A model generated the notes under the pieces. The model searched no databases and had not been told where the DNA came from. It saw only the letters and a list, made by a program, of their open reading frames with translations. Shown here in pieces: positions 40,776 to 52,647 of a stretch of 64,000 nt of DNA; the stretch's first letter is position 1; each line of letters starts with the position of its first letter. Origin of the DNA: Lunularia cruciata (Eukaryota; Streptophyta; Marchantiopsida; Lunulariales; Lunulariaceae); contig OX419756.1 in the NCBI GenBank assembly GCA_948567375.1, forward strand, positions 66,566,552-66,630,551, read 5' to 3'. A program made the position numbers and the translations under genes.

Positions 40776-42712
40776 TGTGGTACCCATATTTTTCATTTTG
40801 GACGAGTTTTGAAGAAGAAGTGCCTTGCTGAAACCAAATTGAAACCAAATGGAGAAGAAATGAGTGCAAACTTGTGATTTGATCAAACCCGAGGAAGTCA
40901 ACTTCATGTAAGAAGAAGAATGGCTCGGTTTGGATCAGACTTGAAGAAGCTTACTTCGTGTCAGAGGAAGGAAAAAGCTCGGATCAGACGTTAAGGAGGG
41001 CAAACCCGAATGAGAAATAGAAGTTGCAGGTCAGGATTATTGCGGGGGCCATATCTCAGTGACCACTACTCCAAATCAAGCGTGTTATATCTCGTTGGAA
41101 GCGTCTTGTTTAGGGCTTTCCATTGCCACCAAAAATCGCAAAGTTTGGAGGTCTGTAGAAGAAGTTACAAGCATTTGACGTTTCTGGAGTAAATGTACTT
41201 CGGGTCAAAGTGTCTTTGGGTCAAAGTGTACTTCGGGTCAAAGTGTCTTCGGGTCAATGTGACTTCGTTTTTCGGACTTCATACTTCGGGTTTACATGAT
41301 TTCGGATCTAAAGACTTCGCCTCAAGATGAAGATGACTAAATCAGAGGTAGCTGGACCTCGGAGTGCAGTGAAGGTGACTTTGGGAGTTTTGCCAGAGGG
41401 ATCAGAGGAAGTTAGAGTAGAGAAAGAAGATAGTTAGGATATCCATGACTTCAATTTCAGTTGAAGATGGAACATGAATTGAAGGAGAAGTAGCAGTAGT
41501 GAATAAACCCGAAGTGCAAGATCAGACAATAAATGTCTTCGGGTTAGTAACATGAGTGATTAGGGGAAAGTGGGTTACAAATTGAATGTGTAGATAGTGT
41601 ATTCATGCTTTCAATTACAATTCTTGATGATGACATAGTAGAATTAGTAAAAGAATTGATAGTAGTTAGACCCAAAGTAGATTAGGTAGGAGTGCAGGTG
41701 TCTTCGGATTTGACATTTGACACTTTAGAGAAGAGTGGGTCGAGAGATAAAGATTTAGAAGGCTTAACTATGATAGGAATTTCATATCAAGAAGGAGAAA
41801 TGTTAGAATGAGTGGAGGAAGTAGGAGATCTGAAACTCGAGGAAAATGTAGTAGGAAGTAAGATTACTTCGAGTTCGGGTTTGAAAGCCGAGGAAGAAGT
41901 AGACATCGGATCGGAGTAGTAACCGATTTGAGATTTGAAGAGACAGATATGAAAGGTTGCATTGTCATTTCGGATCTGTAGGTTAGAACAGTTGTTGTAG
42001 AACGGTATAGTTGTTAGAATTGTCGATTTGCTTCACTATTTAAGAGTGGCATTCGCAGGAAATTGTTGTTCAGTGCTCATTATTTCTGAGAATAGATAAA
42101 GCGAAGTGCTGTGAAGTAGTGCTCGTTGCTTAAGCTTGATTCCGAGTATCAACTTTGTAATTGTGTTTGTGAGTGTTTGGAGAAATTCGAAGTGCAAGTC
42201 AAAGTGCTTGTTGGATGTTGGATTCCACAGCCTTGATCTTCATTATGTGTGTTTGATCATGAGTGAAGTGCAATCGAAGCAATGCCTTGACAGATCTGAG
42301 AGGAATTGTAGTGTTGGTAGTATTCTACATTTGTGAGTGCAGTGCGAAGTTGATGTGAAGCAATTTCGATCGAGGAAGTTGTGCCTTCAGTGGAAGGGTG
42401 GAACACAATTCTGAGGTGAAGTTGTTTTGCAGTGAAGTGCCGTTTTCGAGAGAGCTTGAATCATCACAATCAAGATTGTTTGGAAAGATTTGATGGAGTT
42501 GTGATTAAGGAGTGTTAATTTGTGACAAGACTGCGAGTCAGTGCTTGTTACTCTCTTCTGGGTGTGGTTTCTACCTGAGAGATTAAAGACGCAACCAAGA
42601 AGAACTAAATTGTTACTTTGCTTCGTATTTGGACATTTTTGACTCGTATCTCTGCGGGAACAAACTTTACTTACCCGATTACCGCAAAAGTGATATTTGC
42701 TGGGTTGTCACA
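40776..42712 (+). repeat. 3' LTR of N (1937 bp)
   Basis: TGTGGTACCC...TGGGTTGTCACA. It retains a remnant of the U3 ORF C-terminus (to V-D-I-G-S-E at about 41918) that is deleted from the 5' LTR. TATTTAAG lies at 42037. Confidence 0.93.
41590..41920 (+). pseudogene. U3-ORF C-terminal remnant in the N 3' LTR
   Basis: The frame, with several stops, reads L-E-K-S-G-S-R-D, then V-E-E-V-G-D, then V-V-G-S-K-I-T and A-E-E-E-V-D-I-G-S-E before the stop, collinear with the C-terminal tail of the ORF at 48319-50892. This shows the N LTR derives from an A LTR by loss of the rest of the ORF. Confidence 0.7.
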
Positions 42713-42717
42713 GCACT
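42713..42717. repeat. TSD of element N, right copy (GCACT)
   Basis: Identical to 38723-38727. Confidence 0.95.
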
Positions 42718-43269
42718 CCTAGGCACTATTGTAGATGCATCCACCTGAGCTGCTCCGCACATGAAGTCCAAAGCATCTCTATCACCAACATATGAGGTGG
42801 AAGCCTTAACACCCGAATCTAAACTCCTCTGAGCAATGGCCATATTAGCCAATCTCTGCTCCAACTGCTCAATCCAAGTTGCCACAACTATATTAGAAGT
42901 AAGGGCAAGTACTGCACTTCTACTAGGTGTAGGTCTTCTACCACCACCTCTACTACCTCATCCTCCATGAACTCGAGCTCCTCTACTACTTGCCATAGCA
43001 GCCCTACCACTCTGTAACTCCGGGTGTAGGTCAAAGCACCAATCACTAGTGCGACCAAATCTGTGGCAATGCTCACACTGCCTTTGTGCTTGCTGTGATA
43101 CACCCAAGGTATCAAGTCCACTGCCTTGAGTACATTCTCTTTGATGGTGAGGTCCATCACAAGTCCAACAAGGAACACCATTACTCACTAGCTGCTATTG
43201 ATCCAAAAATGAAGGTAAGGATCTAGCTCCACTAGGCCCTCCACTCGCTCCATAGGATCTAGGCTGTCC
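42718..43269 (-). pseudogene. gag: Element M gag-like region with zinc knuckle
   Basis: A zinc knuckle C-W-T-C-D-G-P-H-x4-C lies in the open stretch 43188-42958 (C-x2-C-x3-H-x4-C spacing). About 25 residues later comes a second C-E-H-C ... C motif in which the His is replaced by Arg. An Arg/Gly-rich stretch follows, then a short amphipathic helix (W-I-E-Q-L-E-Q-R-L) near 42870, running to the N insertion. Removing N (TSD GCACT) joins it to 38727 and so to the protease-methyltransferase part. The rest of M gag lies beyond element D, outside the window. Confidence 0.65.
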
Positions 43270-43959
43270 TGTGAGCCGGCCTGTCTCTCACTCAGGATGA
43301 ACCTCTGATGGTTATTATGGTAGCGCACCATGGACTAAGAAGGCAAGGAACCCCAACTCCATCATACTCCTCCAAGGCTAACACTCCAAGACTCAAGACA
43401 TTGCTCAATAGAGAACTCAATGAGAGAGAAAGTAGCAAATGAAAGGATGATGAGTACCTCCTCACCCCTTGTTTATATACTTGTGAAATAGTTATGTACC
43501 AAAGTTACTAATTACCACAATAACTCAAGTTACTAGAGTAAAAGTCAAGTAAACTCAAAAAGTAGAAAGGAATATCTATTCACATGGGCATATTCCTCTA
43601 AGCATGTGGTCTTATCTTGACCCAACCACTAAGTCAAGGATTCCTTCATATGGGCTATCCTTGGACTAAAAAAGAATCCAAAACAAAAAGGCTTGCGGGC
43701 CCAAGAGTTCTCAACTCTTTCCTCAAAGCCAAACACGTAGGAATAATACCAAGTCAACACACTAAAATCCAAAATAGTTGTGCTCATCTTTTCTACTTCC
43801 TCTAAAGTAAGGTCCCCTCTATCTTAGCTATGACTAACTTTAGCTAACCATGACTAATATAGAACCATCCTTTATCTTTATATAAATAATATCTCTTAAG
43901 TACTTGTAATACCAAGCTAAATATCACAATACCACACACATGCACAAATGGGTGTTACA
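43270..43959 (-). repeat. 3' LTR of element D
   Basis: TGTGAGCCGGCC...GGGTGTTACA on the plus strand, 690 bp. It is the reverse complement of the solo LTR at 22397-23088. It lies just downstream (minus sense) of the D integrase. Its left flank TGTCC (43265-43269) would be the TSD; the partner is outside the window. Confidence 0.9.
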
Positions 43960-45147
43960 TTTACCCTCGGACTAAGTTTTCACTTTGTCCTCAAAGTGAA
44001 GATCTCTCTACCTTCTATGGTACATCTTCAATTTATCATGGTTAATCCTATCAAAGTGTCTTCCTTCCAACTCCTTGAGATCATAGGTGTAATTGCCCCA
44101 CACCTTCTCCACTATGAAAGGTCCAAAGTACTTAGGCAAAATCTTCTTTTGCACTCTCTTGAATTGAATGGAATCAAATAACATTACCCAATCACCTTCT
44201 TTGAAAGGCTCCACCTTCTTCTTGCCTTGCCTCTTGTCATAGCTCTCCTTTTATTTCCTTTGGGCTTGCTCCAATCGAACCATAGCAACTTCTCTTGCCT
44301 CTTCCAACTCCATGAGTTGATCCTTCCTTGACTTCTCTGCATCACCTCTTTGTGCTTTCTTCAATCTCCTATGAATGCTTTGGAAGGTAAGAAGATCAAA
44401 GTGATTAGGTAAGGTAGACTCAATACCATATACCGATTGAAATGGAGAATATCCGGTGGAAGTCTTCATGGTTGTCCTATACTCCCACAAAACTTCATGA
44501 ATCCTCTTGTCCCAATGATGTTAAGCTCCCTCCATTTCTGCATCTTTTGCCAACATCATGCACAAGGTCTGATTGGTTCTCTCTGCCAAGCCATTGGAAT
44601 TTGGCTTATAGGATGTAGTTATTCTATGTGTGATAAAGAAATGTTGTAGCATGGCTGTAGTAATGCTTCCTATAAACTCTCTTCCTCTATCAAAAACCAA
44701 CTCCAAAGGGCATCTAAACCTAGAAATAATGCATTCATAAAGAAATCTACCCACTTCATCTTCATTCTTGTCCCTCAATGGTCTAGCCTCAACCCACTTG
44801 GTAAGGTAATCAGTAACTACCATAATGTACCAATTGTTCCTTGGGGTTCTATTGAGAGGACCTACAAAATCAATTCCCCACTTCTCAAAAGGTCCTAGCA
44901 ATGGAATTGATCAAAGTGGTGGAGTGGATGTAGACTTTCTAGCAAAAGCTTGACAAACATGACAAGTTTTGCAATAATCAAGACAATCCTTGAAAATCCC
45001 TCTCCAATGGTAACCTGCATGTAGAATCTTGAAAGCAATCATCTTTCCTACAAAGTGTCCTCCATATACTAAACCTTCATGAAACTCCTTTATGAGTAGG
45101 ATAGACTCTTCCTTACCCACTGCTCTTCAAAGTAGACCATCTGCTCC
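43960..45147 (-). pseudogene. pol: Element D integrase
   Basis: The zinc-binding region (F-H-E-G ... G-G-H-F ... C-K-T-C-H-V-C-Q) is at 45120-44911. The catalytic core at 44901-44521 has Asp in W-G-I-D-F-V-G-P, Asp in L-V-F-D-R-G-R-E-F and Glu in G-L-A-E-R-T-N-Q. The post-core helix region is at 44490-44251 and the C-terminal barrel (G-D-W-V-M-L-F, K-Y-F-G-P-F) at 44214-44008. There is no chromodomain. Breaks are few: stops near 44520, 44250 and 44910. The 50 bp before the LTR hold a weak polypurine tract. Confidence 0.92.
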
Positions 45148-45534
45148 TTAGTGAAAAAGAATATCCTCCACCATTGTGTAAGGTCTATATCTTGCTGCAA
45201 GGGCCTTCCTCTCCCTAGCATGCATCTCTTCTAGATAGTTACCTCTTGTCATAAAATCCACAATCTCCTTGTACTCCATTGGAACCTCTTGAGTGACTAT
45301 GATTGTCATGAGCCCCTCATCCAGGAAGGAATCATCCACTGGCTCATCTCCATCATGATCATAGGCTCTAGATAACAAATCAACATTTGCATGTTTCTTT
45401 CCTGGCCTATCCTCAATGGTATAGTCATACTCAGACAAGAGTATCATCCACCTTGCTAGTCTCCCTCCAACATTAGGCTTGTTGTAGATGTACTTCAAAG
45501 CCTTGTAATTCCATGACAATGGTGGCTTTCCCTC
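45148..45534 (-). pseudogene. Element D RNase H, C-terminal part
   Basis: W-N-Y-K-A-L-K-Y-I-Y, then L-A-R-W-M-I-L-L-S-E-Y-D-Y and H-A-N-V-D-L-L-S-R-A are typical of the end of Ty3 RNase H and the connection to integrase. The N-terminal part resumes at 53063 after the solo LTR insertion with TSD CCCTC. Confidence 0.85.
45530..45534. repeat. TSD of solo LTR A4, left copy (CCCTC)
   Basis: Exact partner at 53058-53062. Confidence 0.93.
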
Positions 45535-46327
45535 TGTGACAACCCGGCAAATATCACTTTTGCGGTAATCGGGTAAGTAAAGTTTGTTCTTGTAGAGATA
45601 CGAGTCAGAAATTTCCAAATACGAAGCAAAGTAACAATTTCAGTTCTTCTTGGTTGCGTCTTTAATCTCTTAGGTAGAAACCACACCCAAAAGAGAGTAA
45701 CAAGCACTGACTTGCAGTCTTGTCACAAATTCACACTCCTTAATCACAACTCCATCAAATATTTCCAAACAATCTTGATTGTGATGATTTAGGCTCTCTT
45801 GAAAATGGCACTTCACTGCAAAATGACTTTGCCTCAGAATTGTGTTCCACCCCTCCACTGAAGGCACAACTTCCTCGATCAAAATTGCTTCACATCAACC
45901 TTGCACTGCACTCACAAATGTAGAATACTACCAACACTACAATTCCTCTTAGATCTGTCAAGGCATTGCTTTGATTGCACTTCACTCAAGATCAAACACA
46001 CAGAATGAAGATCAAGGCTATGGAATCCAACATCCAACAAGGACACTGACTTGCACTTCAAATTTCTCCAAACACTCACAAACATAGACACGAAGTTGAT
46101 ACTCGGAATCAAGCTCAAGCAATGAGTACTACTTCACAGCACTTTGCTTTATCTATTCTCAGAAATAATGAGCACTGAATAACATTAAACTATGAATGCC
46201 ACTCTTAAATAGTGAAGCAATCGACAGTTTTAACAACTATATCGTTCTACAACAACTCTTCTAACCTACAGATCCAAAATGACAATGCACCTCTTCATAT
46301 CTGCCTCTTCAAATCTCATAACTGTTA

Positions 46328-47520
46328 CTACTCCAATCCGATGTCTACTTTGTCATCGGCTTTCAAACCCAAACCCAAAGTAAATTTACTTCCTACTACT
46401 CTTTCCTCGGGTTTCATATCTTCTACCTCTTCTACCAGATCCAACAATTCTCTTTCCTGATCTGAAATTGCACTAGTGGGTAACCCTTCTAATCCTTCAT
46501 CTCTTGACCCACTCTTCTCTAATGTCTCCACTGGTAATTCCAAAGACATTTCCACTCCTATATTATCTACTTTGGGTTTTGCTCTAACATCTTTCCGAAG
46601 TTTTTCTATCTCTATTTTCACTAAGTCTAATCTAATCAAAATGTTGTCCTCTACCTCTAAGATCTTCCTGTCTACACGAGTTCTGAGACTAATTAACAAG
46701 GTATTCAAATCTATGTCCTTTGCCTGTCTTTGCTTTGTCTCTTGCACCAACAACTTCAACTCGTGCAGCCTTGTCTCTTCAATCCAAACACTGGCCTTTG
46801 TACTCAACATTGCATTCATCTGGAGGACTATCTCCTTCAATGGCTCCAATCTCATCTTCCTCTCTCGCTCTCAATTTGCAAGCCAGTCCTCCCTGTACAT
46901 CGCCAATTCTGCTTCGAACTCAGCTTTCACTGTCTCCTTCTCCTTCTCCTTCTATACAACTCTCTCCTCCTGATTACAAAGTAACTCTCGTAATCTCTCT
47001 TCTTCCCTATACCGTGCTACCAACTCTTGTTGCCAAAGTTGCTTCTTCTCCTCGACACTCTCCATCACCCTATCAAGCTCTTGATCCTTTGCTGCTACTC
47101 TTGCCATAGCATGGATAACCTCTACTCTTGAATCAGCAAACTGTTGTTTCAAGATCTCGTACTCAAATACTTGTCTCTCCCTTGCTATGTCACTCTTCTT
47201 CACAAGATCCTCTTGATAATTCACTCCTCTCTTCAGGTCTTCAATTACATGACTTCTCACTACTGCCTCCGCTCGCAGTACTTCCCTTTCCTCCTCACCT
47301 CGGGTTATACTCTTCTTCAACTCCAAGTTCTCTTCTTCTAATCTGGACAACACTTGCAATACAGTCTTTACCTCTGGACAAGTCGACTGCATCTCCTTCT
47401 TCTTGTACTCCAGCTTCACCAATAGAGGATACACCATCTCCTGCAGGTACTCGACTCCATCGCTTGGGGTTACTTCTTCTTGCACGACCACTTCCCTTTG
47501 TACTTCTTGTTCATCTGATA
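46328..47520 (-). pseudogene. Outer A4 U3 ORF, C-terminal half
   Basis: Open stretches 47491-46952 and 46855-46328 encode the coiled coil (L-E-E-E-N-L-E-L-K-K-S, R-Y-R-E-E-E-R-L-R-E-L, L-H-E-L-K-L-L-V-Q-E-T) and the tail to V-D-I-G-L-E. There is one stop between them where other copies have an open codon. The N-terminal half resumes at 51296 beyond the inner LTR. Confidence 0.75.
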
Positions 47521-47525
47521 CTCGC
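47521..47525. repeat. TSD of inner solo LTR A4b, left copy (CTCGC)
   Basis: Exact partner at 51291-51295. Confidence 0.93.
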
Positions 47526-50500
47526 TATGACAACCCAGCAAATATCACTTTTGCGGTAATCGGGTAAGTAAAGTTTGTTCCCGCAGAGATACAAGTTAGA
47601 ATTGGTCAAATACAAAGTCAAACAGTAACATGTAGTTCTTCTTGGTTGCGTCTTTAATCTCTCAGGTAGAAACCACACCCAGAAGAGAGTAACAAGCACT
47701 GACTCGCAGTCTTGTCACAAATTAACACTCCATAATCACAACTCCATCAAATCTTTCCAAACAATCTTGATTGTGATGATTCAGGCTCTCTCAAAAACGA
47801 CACTTCACTGCAAAACGACTTCGCCTCAGAATCGTGTTCTACCCCTCCACTGAAGGCACAACTTCCTTGATCGAAATTGCTTCACATCAACTTCGTACTG
47901 CACTCCCAAATGCAGAATACTACCAACACTACAATTCCTCTCAGATCTATCAAGGCATTGCTTCGATTGCACTTCACTCAAGATCAAACACACAGAATGA
48001 AGATCAAGGCTGCGGAATCCAACATCCAACAAGCACTCTGACTTGCACTTCAAATTTCTCCAAACACTCACAAACACAATTGCAAAATTGATACTCGGAA
48101 TCAAGCTCAAGCGACGAGCACTGCTTCACAGCACTTCACTTTATCTATTCTCAGAAATAATGAGCATTGAACAACAATTTCCTGTGAATGCCACTCTTAA
48201 GTAGTGAACAATTGACAGTTCTAACAACTATACCGTTCTACAACAATTGTTCTAACCTGCAGATCCGAAATGACAATGCACCTCTTCATATCTGCCCCTT
48301 CAAATCTCAAATCGGTTACTAATCCGATCCGATGTCTACTTCTTCCTTGGCTCTCAAACCCAAACCCAAAGTAATCTTACTTCCTACTACTCTGTCCTCG
48401 GGTTTCACATCTCCTACTTCTTCTACCAAATCCAACAATTCTCTTTCTTGATCTGAAATTGCACTAGTGGGTAATCTATCTAACTCTTCATCTTTTGACC
48501 CACTCTTCTCTAATGTCTCTGAGGGCAACTCCGAAGACATTTGGATTCCTATGTTATCTACTTTGGGTTTTGCCTTAACATCTTGCCGAAGCTTTTCTAA
48601 CTCTATTTTCACTAAGTCTTATCTAATTGAGATGTTATCCTCTACTCCTAACACCTTTCTATCTACACAAGTTCTTAGTTTGATTAACAAGGCATTCATC
48701 TCCGTGTCCTTTGCTTGTCTTCGCCTCGTCTCTTGCACCAACAACTTCAACTCGTGCAGTTGCGCTTCTTCAATTTGAACGCTGGCTTCTGTACTTAACA
48801 TTGCATTCACTTTGAGGACTATCTCCTTCAATGGCTCCAATCTTGTCTTTCGTTCTCGTTCCCGATCTGCAAGCCATTCCTCTCTGTACATCGCCAATTC
48901 TTCCTCGAACTTGGCCTTCACCGCTTCCTTCTCTTTCTCCTTCTGTACAACTTTCTCTTCCTGATTACAAAGTAACTCTCGTAATCTCTCTTCTTCTCTA
49001 TACCGCACAAACAACTTTCTTTGCCAGAGTTGCTTCTTCTCCTCCATACTCTCCATCACTTGATCGAGCTCTTGTTCCTTTGATGCTACCCTCGCCATAA
49101 CATGGATAAGCTCTACTCTTGAATCAGCAAACTACTGCTTCAAGATTTTGTGCTCCACTACCTGTCTCTCCCTTGCGATGTCACTCTTCCTCGCAAGATC
49201 CTCTCGATAGCTCACTTCTCTCTTCAGGTCTTCGATTACCTTACTTCTCTCTACTGCTTCCGCTTGCAGTACTTCTCTCTCCTTCTCACCTCAGGTTATA
49301 CTCCTCTTCAACTCCGAGTTCTCTTCTTCTAATCTTGCTACCACCTGCAATATAGTCTTTACTTCTGGACAAGTTGACTGCATCTCCTTCTTCTTCTTCT
49401 CCAACTTCACCAACAGCGGGCATACTACCTCTTGCAGGTACTCTACTCCCTCACTGGCAACTTCTTCCTCCCACGGAGTAATTTCTTGTTTCTCTTCATG
49501 TTCTCTTGATACGTGCCTTCTTCTCTGAAGTCTTCGTATCGGGATTGATGCCTCACTACTCGTGCTGTCTTCTGCCTCTTCCTTCACTTTACTCGGACCC
49601 GCCTCACACTTCACCTTACGTCTCGATTGAACTCCTCGCTATACTGCGATCTTCTTCTCCTCGAGCATCGGTACTTTGTCTTCCAGTGCCACATTATCTT
49701 CGGCTTCTACTTCGGCTTGCACTTCTTCTTCGTATTCTTCAGCCGCTGGTGCCGAGGTCATTTCTCCGCCGTCTTCATTGTCACTGCTAGTATCTTTGCT
49801 CTGCAGTGTCAGCTCAGGTTCCTCCTCACATTCCGAGTCCTCCGTCTTGAGCTCAGCCTCGCCTTCTGAGTCTTCATCTTCTGACTCAATCACCACCATT
49901 CCTTGCCTCGGGTTATTTTTGTGCATCTTCCGAGGTTTCTTGTTTTCTTTGGCTTCTGCGTGCCGAGTTCTCTTCTTTGTCGGGGTACTTACCACGACCT
50001 CCATGTTTTTCCTTATCTTTGCATAGTAGTCATCCGTGCTCCGGATTTAGAGAATGTATTGCTGCTCCTCCGCGTCGACTTCTCTTCTCAAGTCAGGATG
50101 GAAATGAGACACCATTCTATTGCACTCCGCCAAATTGAGCAAATTCAACCCAAGGTAGAAATGTGCTGCAAATGGCACGATGTAGTGTGGAGGTGACTTA
50201 TCCCACAGATTCCACACCATCTGCCTCGTTCTCCCGTGAAAACACCTTGCCCAATTGATTGGTTCTCCTGCAAATAGCTTGTGAAAGAACACCGCTTGGT
50301 GTTTCATCACATAAGTGGTTCTCTCCGGCTTCAGGATGGCCATTAGTGCACTCACAATTCCTCTCTTCACAAGGTCTTTGTAGCTCTCAACTTTGTATCC
50401 ATTCTTCGTTCTCTTCAACAAGAAGGCATCTCTCACCTCCTGCATTTCTTGGGCTATCTTTCCTTTCCCCAAGAACGTGGCTCCCTGCTCCAAACCCGCC

Positions 50501-51290
50501 TCCTTCCCGAGTATGAGTCTCCAATCCGACTCTGTCCAGCAAGCCGGATTTCCTCTCTTCCCTTCTTCCTCGGGACCATCAAGACACTTACTCTCAATGA
50601 TTTCTGTCATGAATTTTGGAAAACTTACGTTCCAGTTCCATGCCAGAAAGGTGATCCGAAGTCGGCTCAAGACTTTGATCCTCGCTACTACATCTAATCT
50701 CTGAATTGCATGATTTCTCACTGCAAATTCAGAGTTTTTCTTCCCTCCTCCCATCTCTTCTGCTTTCTTAATGTCTCTCAATTTCTCTCTCGCAACTTCT
50801 CCCTTGCGCACTAACTCGAGTACAACTTTATTTCCCTTTCCCCGATCACCTACAAGACGACTCCTCAACGGCAAAGGAAAATTGCTTGACATTTTGTCAT
50901 TGCAGTTTTGATTTTTATAGAGTTGCACTTCTTTGTCTTCCGTCACTTTGAGTTTCTACCAAGAAATCACACCTCCGACATGCACCTGTCACTGTCAATC
51001 AACCTTTGCGCGTATGAGCCGCCAGTTTTGAAATGGCCCCTTTTGATGAAAGGTTGTTAGACTGTCTTTGCCTCGAGTTGAGCTCCCCCCAATCCGAAGA
51101 CAATTTACTTCGTATTGTATGCTGACAGGGCATAGCCGAGTACTTCGCCATATGACCCAAAGTCACTTTACTTTGGGTTTCATCCCAAAGCCAATTTTCT
51201 TTGCCTTCTTTGGCCATACAGGCGCAATCCAACTTCTCTATACACTTCTTCTCCTTTATTTTGGAAAAAACAAAAAATGTGGGCACCACA
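47526..51290 (-). mobile_element. Solo LTR A4b (inner), family A, 3.8 kb
   Basis: TATGACAACCC...GGGCACCACA with exact CTCGC duplications, inserted in the U3 ORF of the outer A4 LTR in the same orientation. It carries the best-preserved U3 ORF in the window. Confidence 0.94.
48319..50892 (-). pseudogene. U3-embedded ORF, best-preserved copy (~857 codons, five stops)
   Basis: The frame starts at an ATG at 50892 (M-S-S-N-F-P-L-P-L-R), conserved at 9911 and 52647, and ends at 48319. Residues 45-281: a conserved, probably globular domain rich in Trp/His/Phe (F-L-A-W-N-W-N; W-T-E-S-D-W; N-G-Y-K-V-E-S-Y; F-A-A-H-F-Y-L-G-L-N-L-L). Residues about 290-420: Lys/Ser/Asp/Glu-rich, likely disordered and acidic. 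Residues about 460-740: heptad-rich coiled coil. A charged tail ends V-D-I-G-S-D. No signal peptide, membrane segment or zinc knuckle is seen, so an env-like role has no support. Five stops remain, at about 50046, 49636, 49290, 49140 and 48617; four correspond to Gln or Arg codons in sister copies. I do not recognise the family; a structural or DNA/RNA-binding accessory protein is only a guess. Confidence 0.8.
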
Positions 51291-51295
51291 CTCGC
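51291..51295. repeat. TSD of inner solo LTR A4b, right copy (CTCGC)
   Basis: Identical to 47521-47525. Confidence 0.93.
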
Positions 51296-52647
51296 CTTCT
51301 TCTCTGCATTCTTCGTATCGGAACAGACGCCTTGCTTCCCAAGCTTTCAAGTGCTTCTTCCTTCACTGTACTCGGACCTGCATTGTACTTTGCCTTATGT
51401 CTCAAGTGGAATCCTCTCTGCACTACAATCTTCTTTTCTTCGGGCTCGGTTACTTTGTCTTCCAACTGCGTGTTGTCCTTGGCTTTGATCTCTGCCTGCA
51501 CTTCTTCTTCTTCTTCTTCTGCAGCAGCTGGTGCCGATGTAATTTCTCCACCCTCATCACTATTGCTACTTGTATCTCCACTCTGTAGCGTTAGCTCAGG
51601 TTCCTCCTCGTTGTGCTCTGAGTCTTTGGTCTTGAGCTCGGCATCACCTTTTGAGTCTTCATCTTCCGACTCAATCACTACCATACCTCGCCTTGGGTTT
51701 CCTCTCCTAGTCTTCCAAGGTTTCTTTGTGTCTTTGGCTTTGCCCTGCCGACTTCTTTTCTTTGAGTTTGGAGTACTCACTTTGATCTCCACATTCTTCC
51801 CTGTCTTCTTGTAGTACTCGTCGGTGCTCCTGATTTGAAAAATGTACTACTACTACATCGACCTCCTTTCTCAAATCAGGATGTAAGTGTGACACCATCC
51901 GAGTTTGCTCTGCCGAGTTCAGCAAGTTCAACCCAAGGTAGAAATGCACTGCAAACGGCACGATGTAGATTCCACACCATTTGTCAAGTTCCCCCATGGA
52001 AACACCTCACCCAATTGATCAGTTCTCCTGCAAATAACTTGTGAAAGAACACCGCTTGGTGTTTCATCACATACGTTGTTCTCTCCGGCTTCAAGGTTGC
52101 CATTAGAGCACTCACAATTCCTCTCTTCATAGGGTCTTTGTAGCTCTCGACTTTGTACCCATTCTTCGTCCGCTTTGATGAGAATGCATCTCTCACTTCT
52201 TGGGTTCCTTGAGCTATCTCTCCCTTCTCCAAGAACGTGGCCTCCTGCTCCAAGCCTGCTTCCTTCCCAAGTATTAGTCTCCAATCCGACTCTGTCCAAC
52301 AAGCCGGATTTCCTCTCTTCCCTTCTTCCTCGGGTCCATCGAGCCACTTACTCTTGATGATTTTTGTCATGAAACCTAGAAAACTCATGTTCCAGTTCCA
52401 CACCAAGAAAGTGATCCGAAGTTGGCTCAAGACTTTGATCCTAGCAATCTTATCTAACCTCCAAATCGCATGATTTCTCACATTTGGAGTTCTTCTTTTC
52501 TCCTCCTATCTCTCCTGCTTTCTCACTATCTCTCGATTTCACTCTTGCGACTTCTCCCTTACACACTAACGCATTTCCAACTCTATTTCCCTTCCCACAA
52601 TCACCTGCAAGATGACTTCTCAATGGCAAAGGAAAATGACTCGACAT
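51296..52647 (-). pseudogene. Outer A4 U3 ORF, N-terminal half
   Basis: It starts at the conserved ATG at 52647 (M-S-S-H-F-P-L-P-L-R-S). A short deletion near 52490 shifts the frame just after the first 50 codons. The N-terminal domain continues at 52481-51984, and the last part of that domain plus the acidic segment at 51997-51300. A small deletion near 51970 removes residues around the W-x-x-G-T-R part found in sister copies. It joins the C-terminal half at 47520 once the inner LTR is removed. Confidence 0.72.

Larger units (their letters stand above)
38728..42712 (+). mobile_element. Element N: complete non-autonomous LTR retrotransposon (4.0 kb)
   Basis: Two LTRs sharing both termini with family A (TGTGGTACCCATA...GTTGTCACA), an intact PBS, an intact polypurine tract and exact GCACT duplications. 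Only 527 bp lie between the LTRs and no pol is present, so it must borrow enzymes, plausibly from family A. The LTRs are a deletion derivative of the A LTR lacking most of the U3 ORF. Few differences separate the shared LTR parts, suggesting a recent insertion. Confidence 0.95.
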
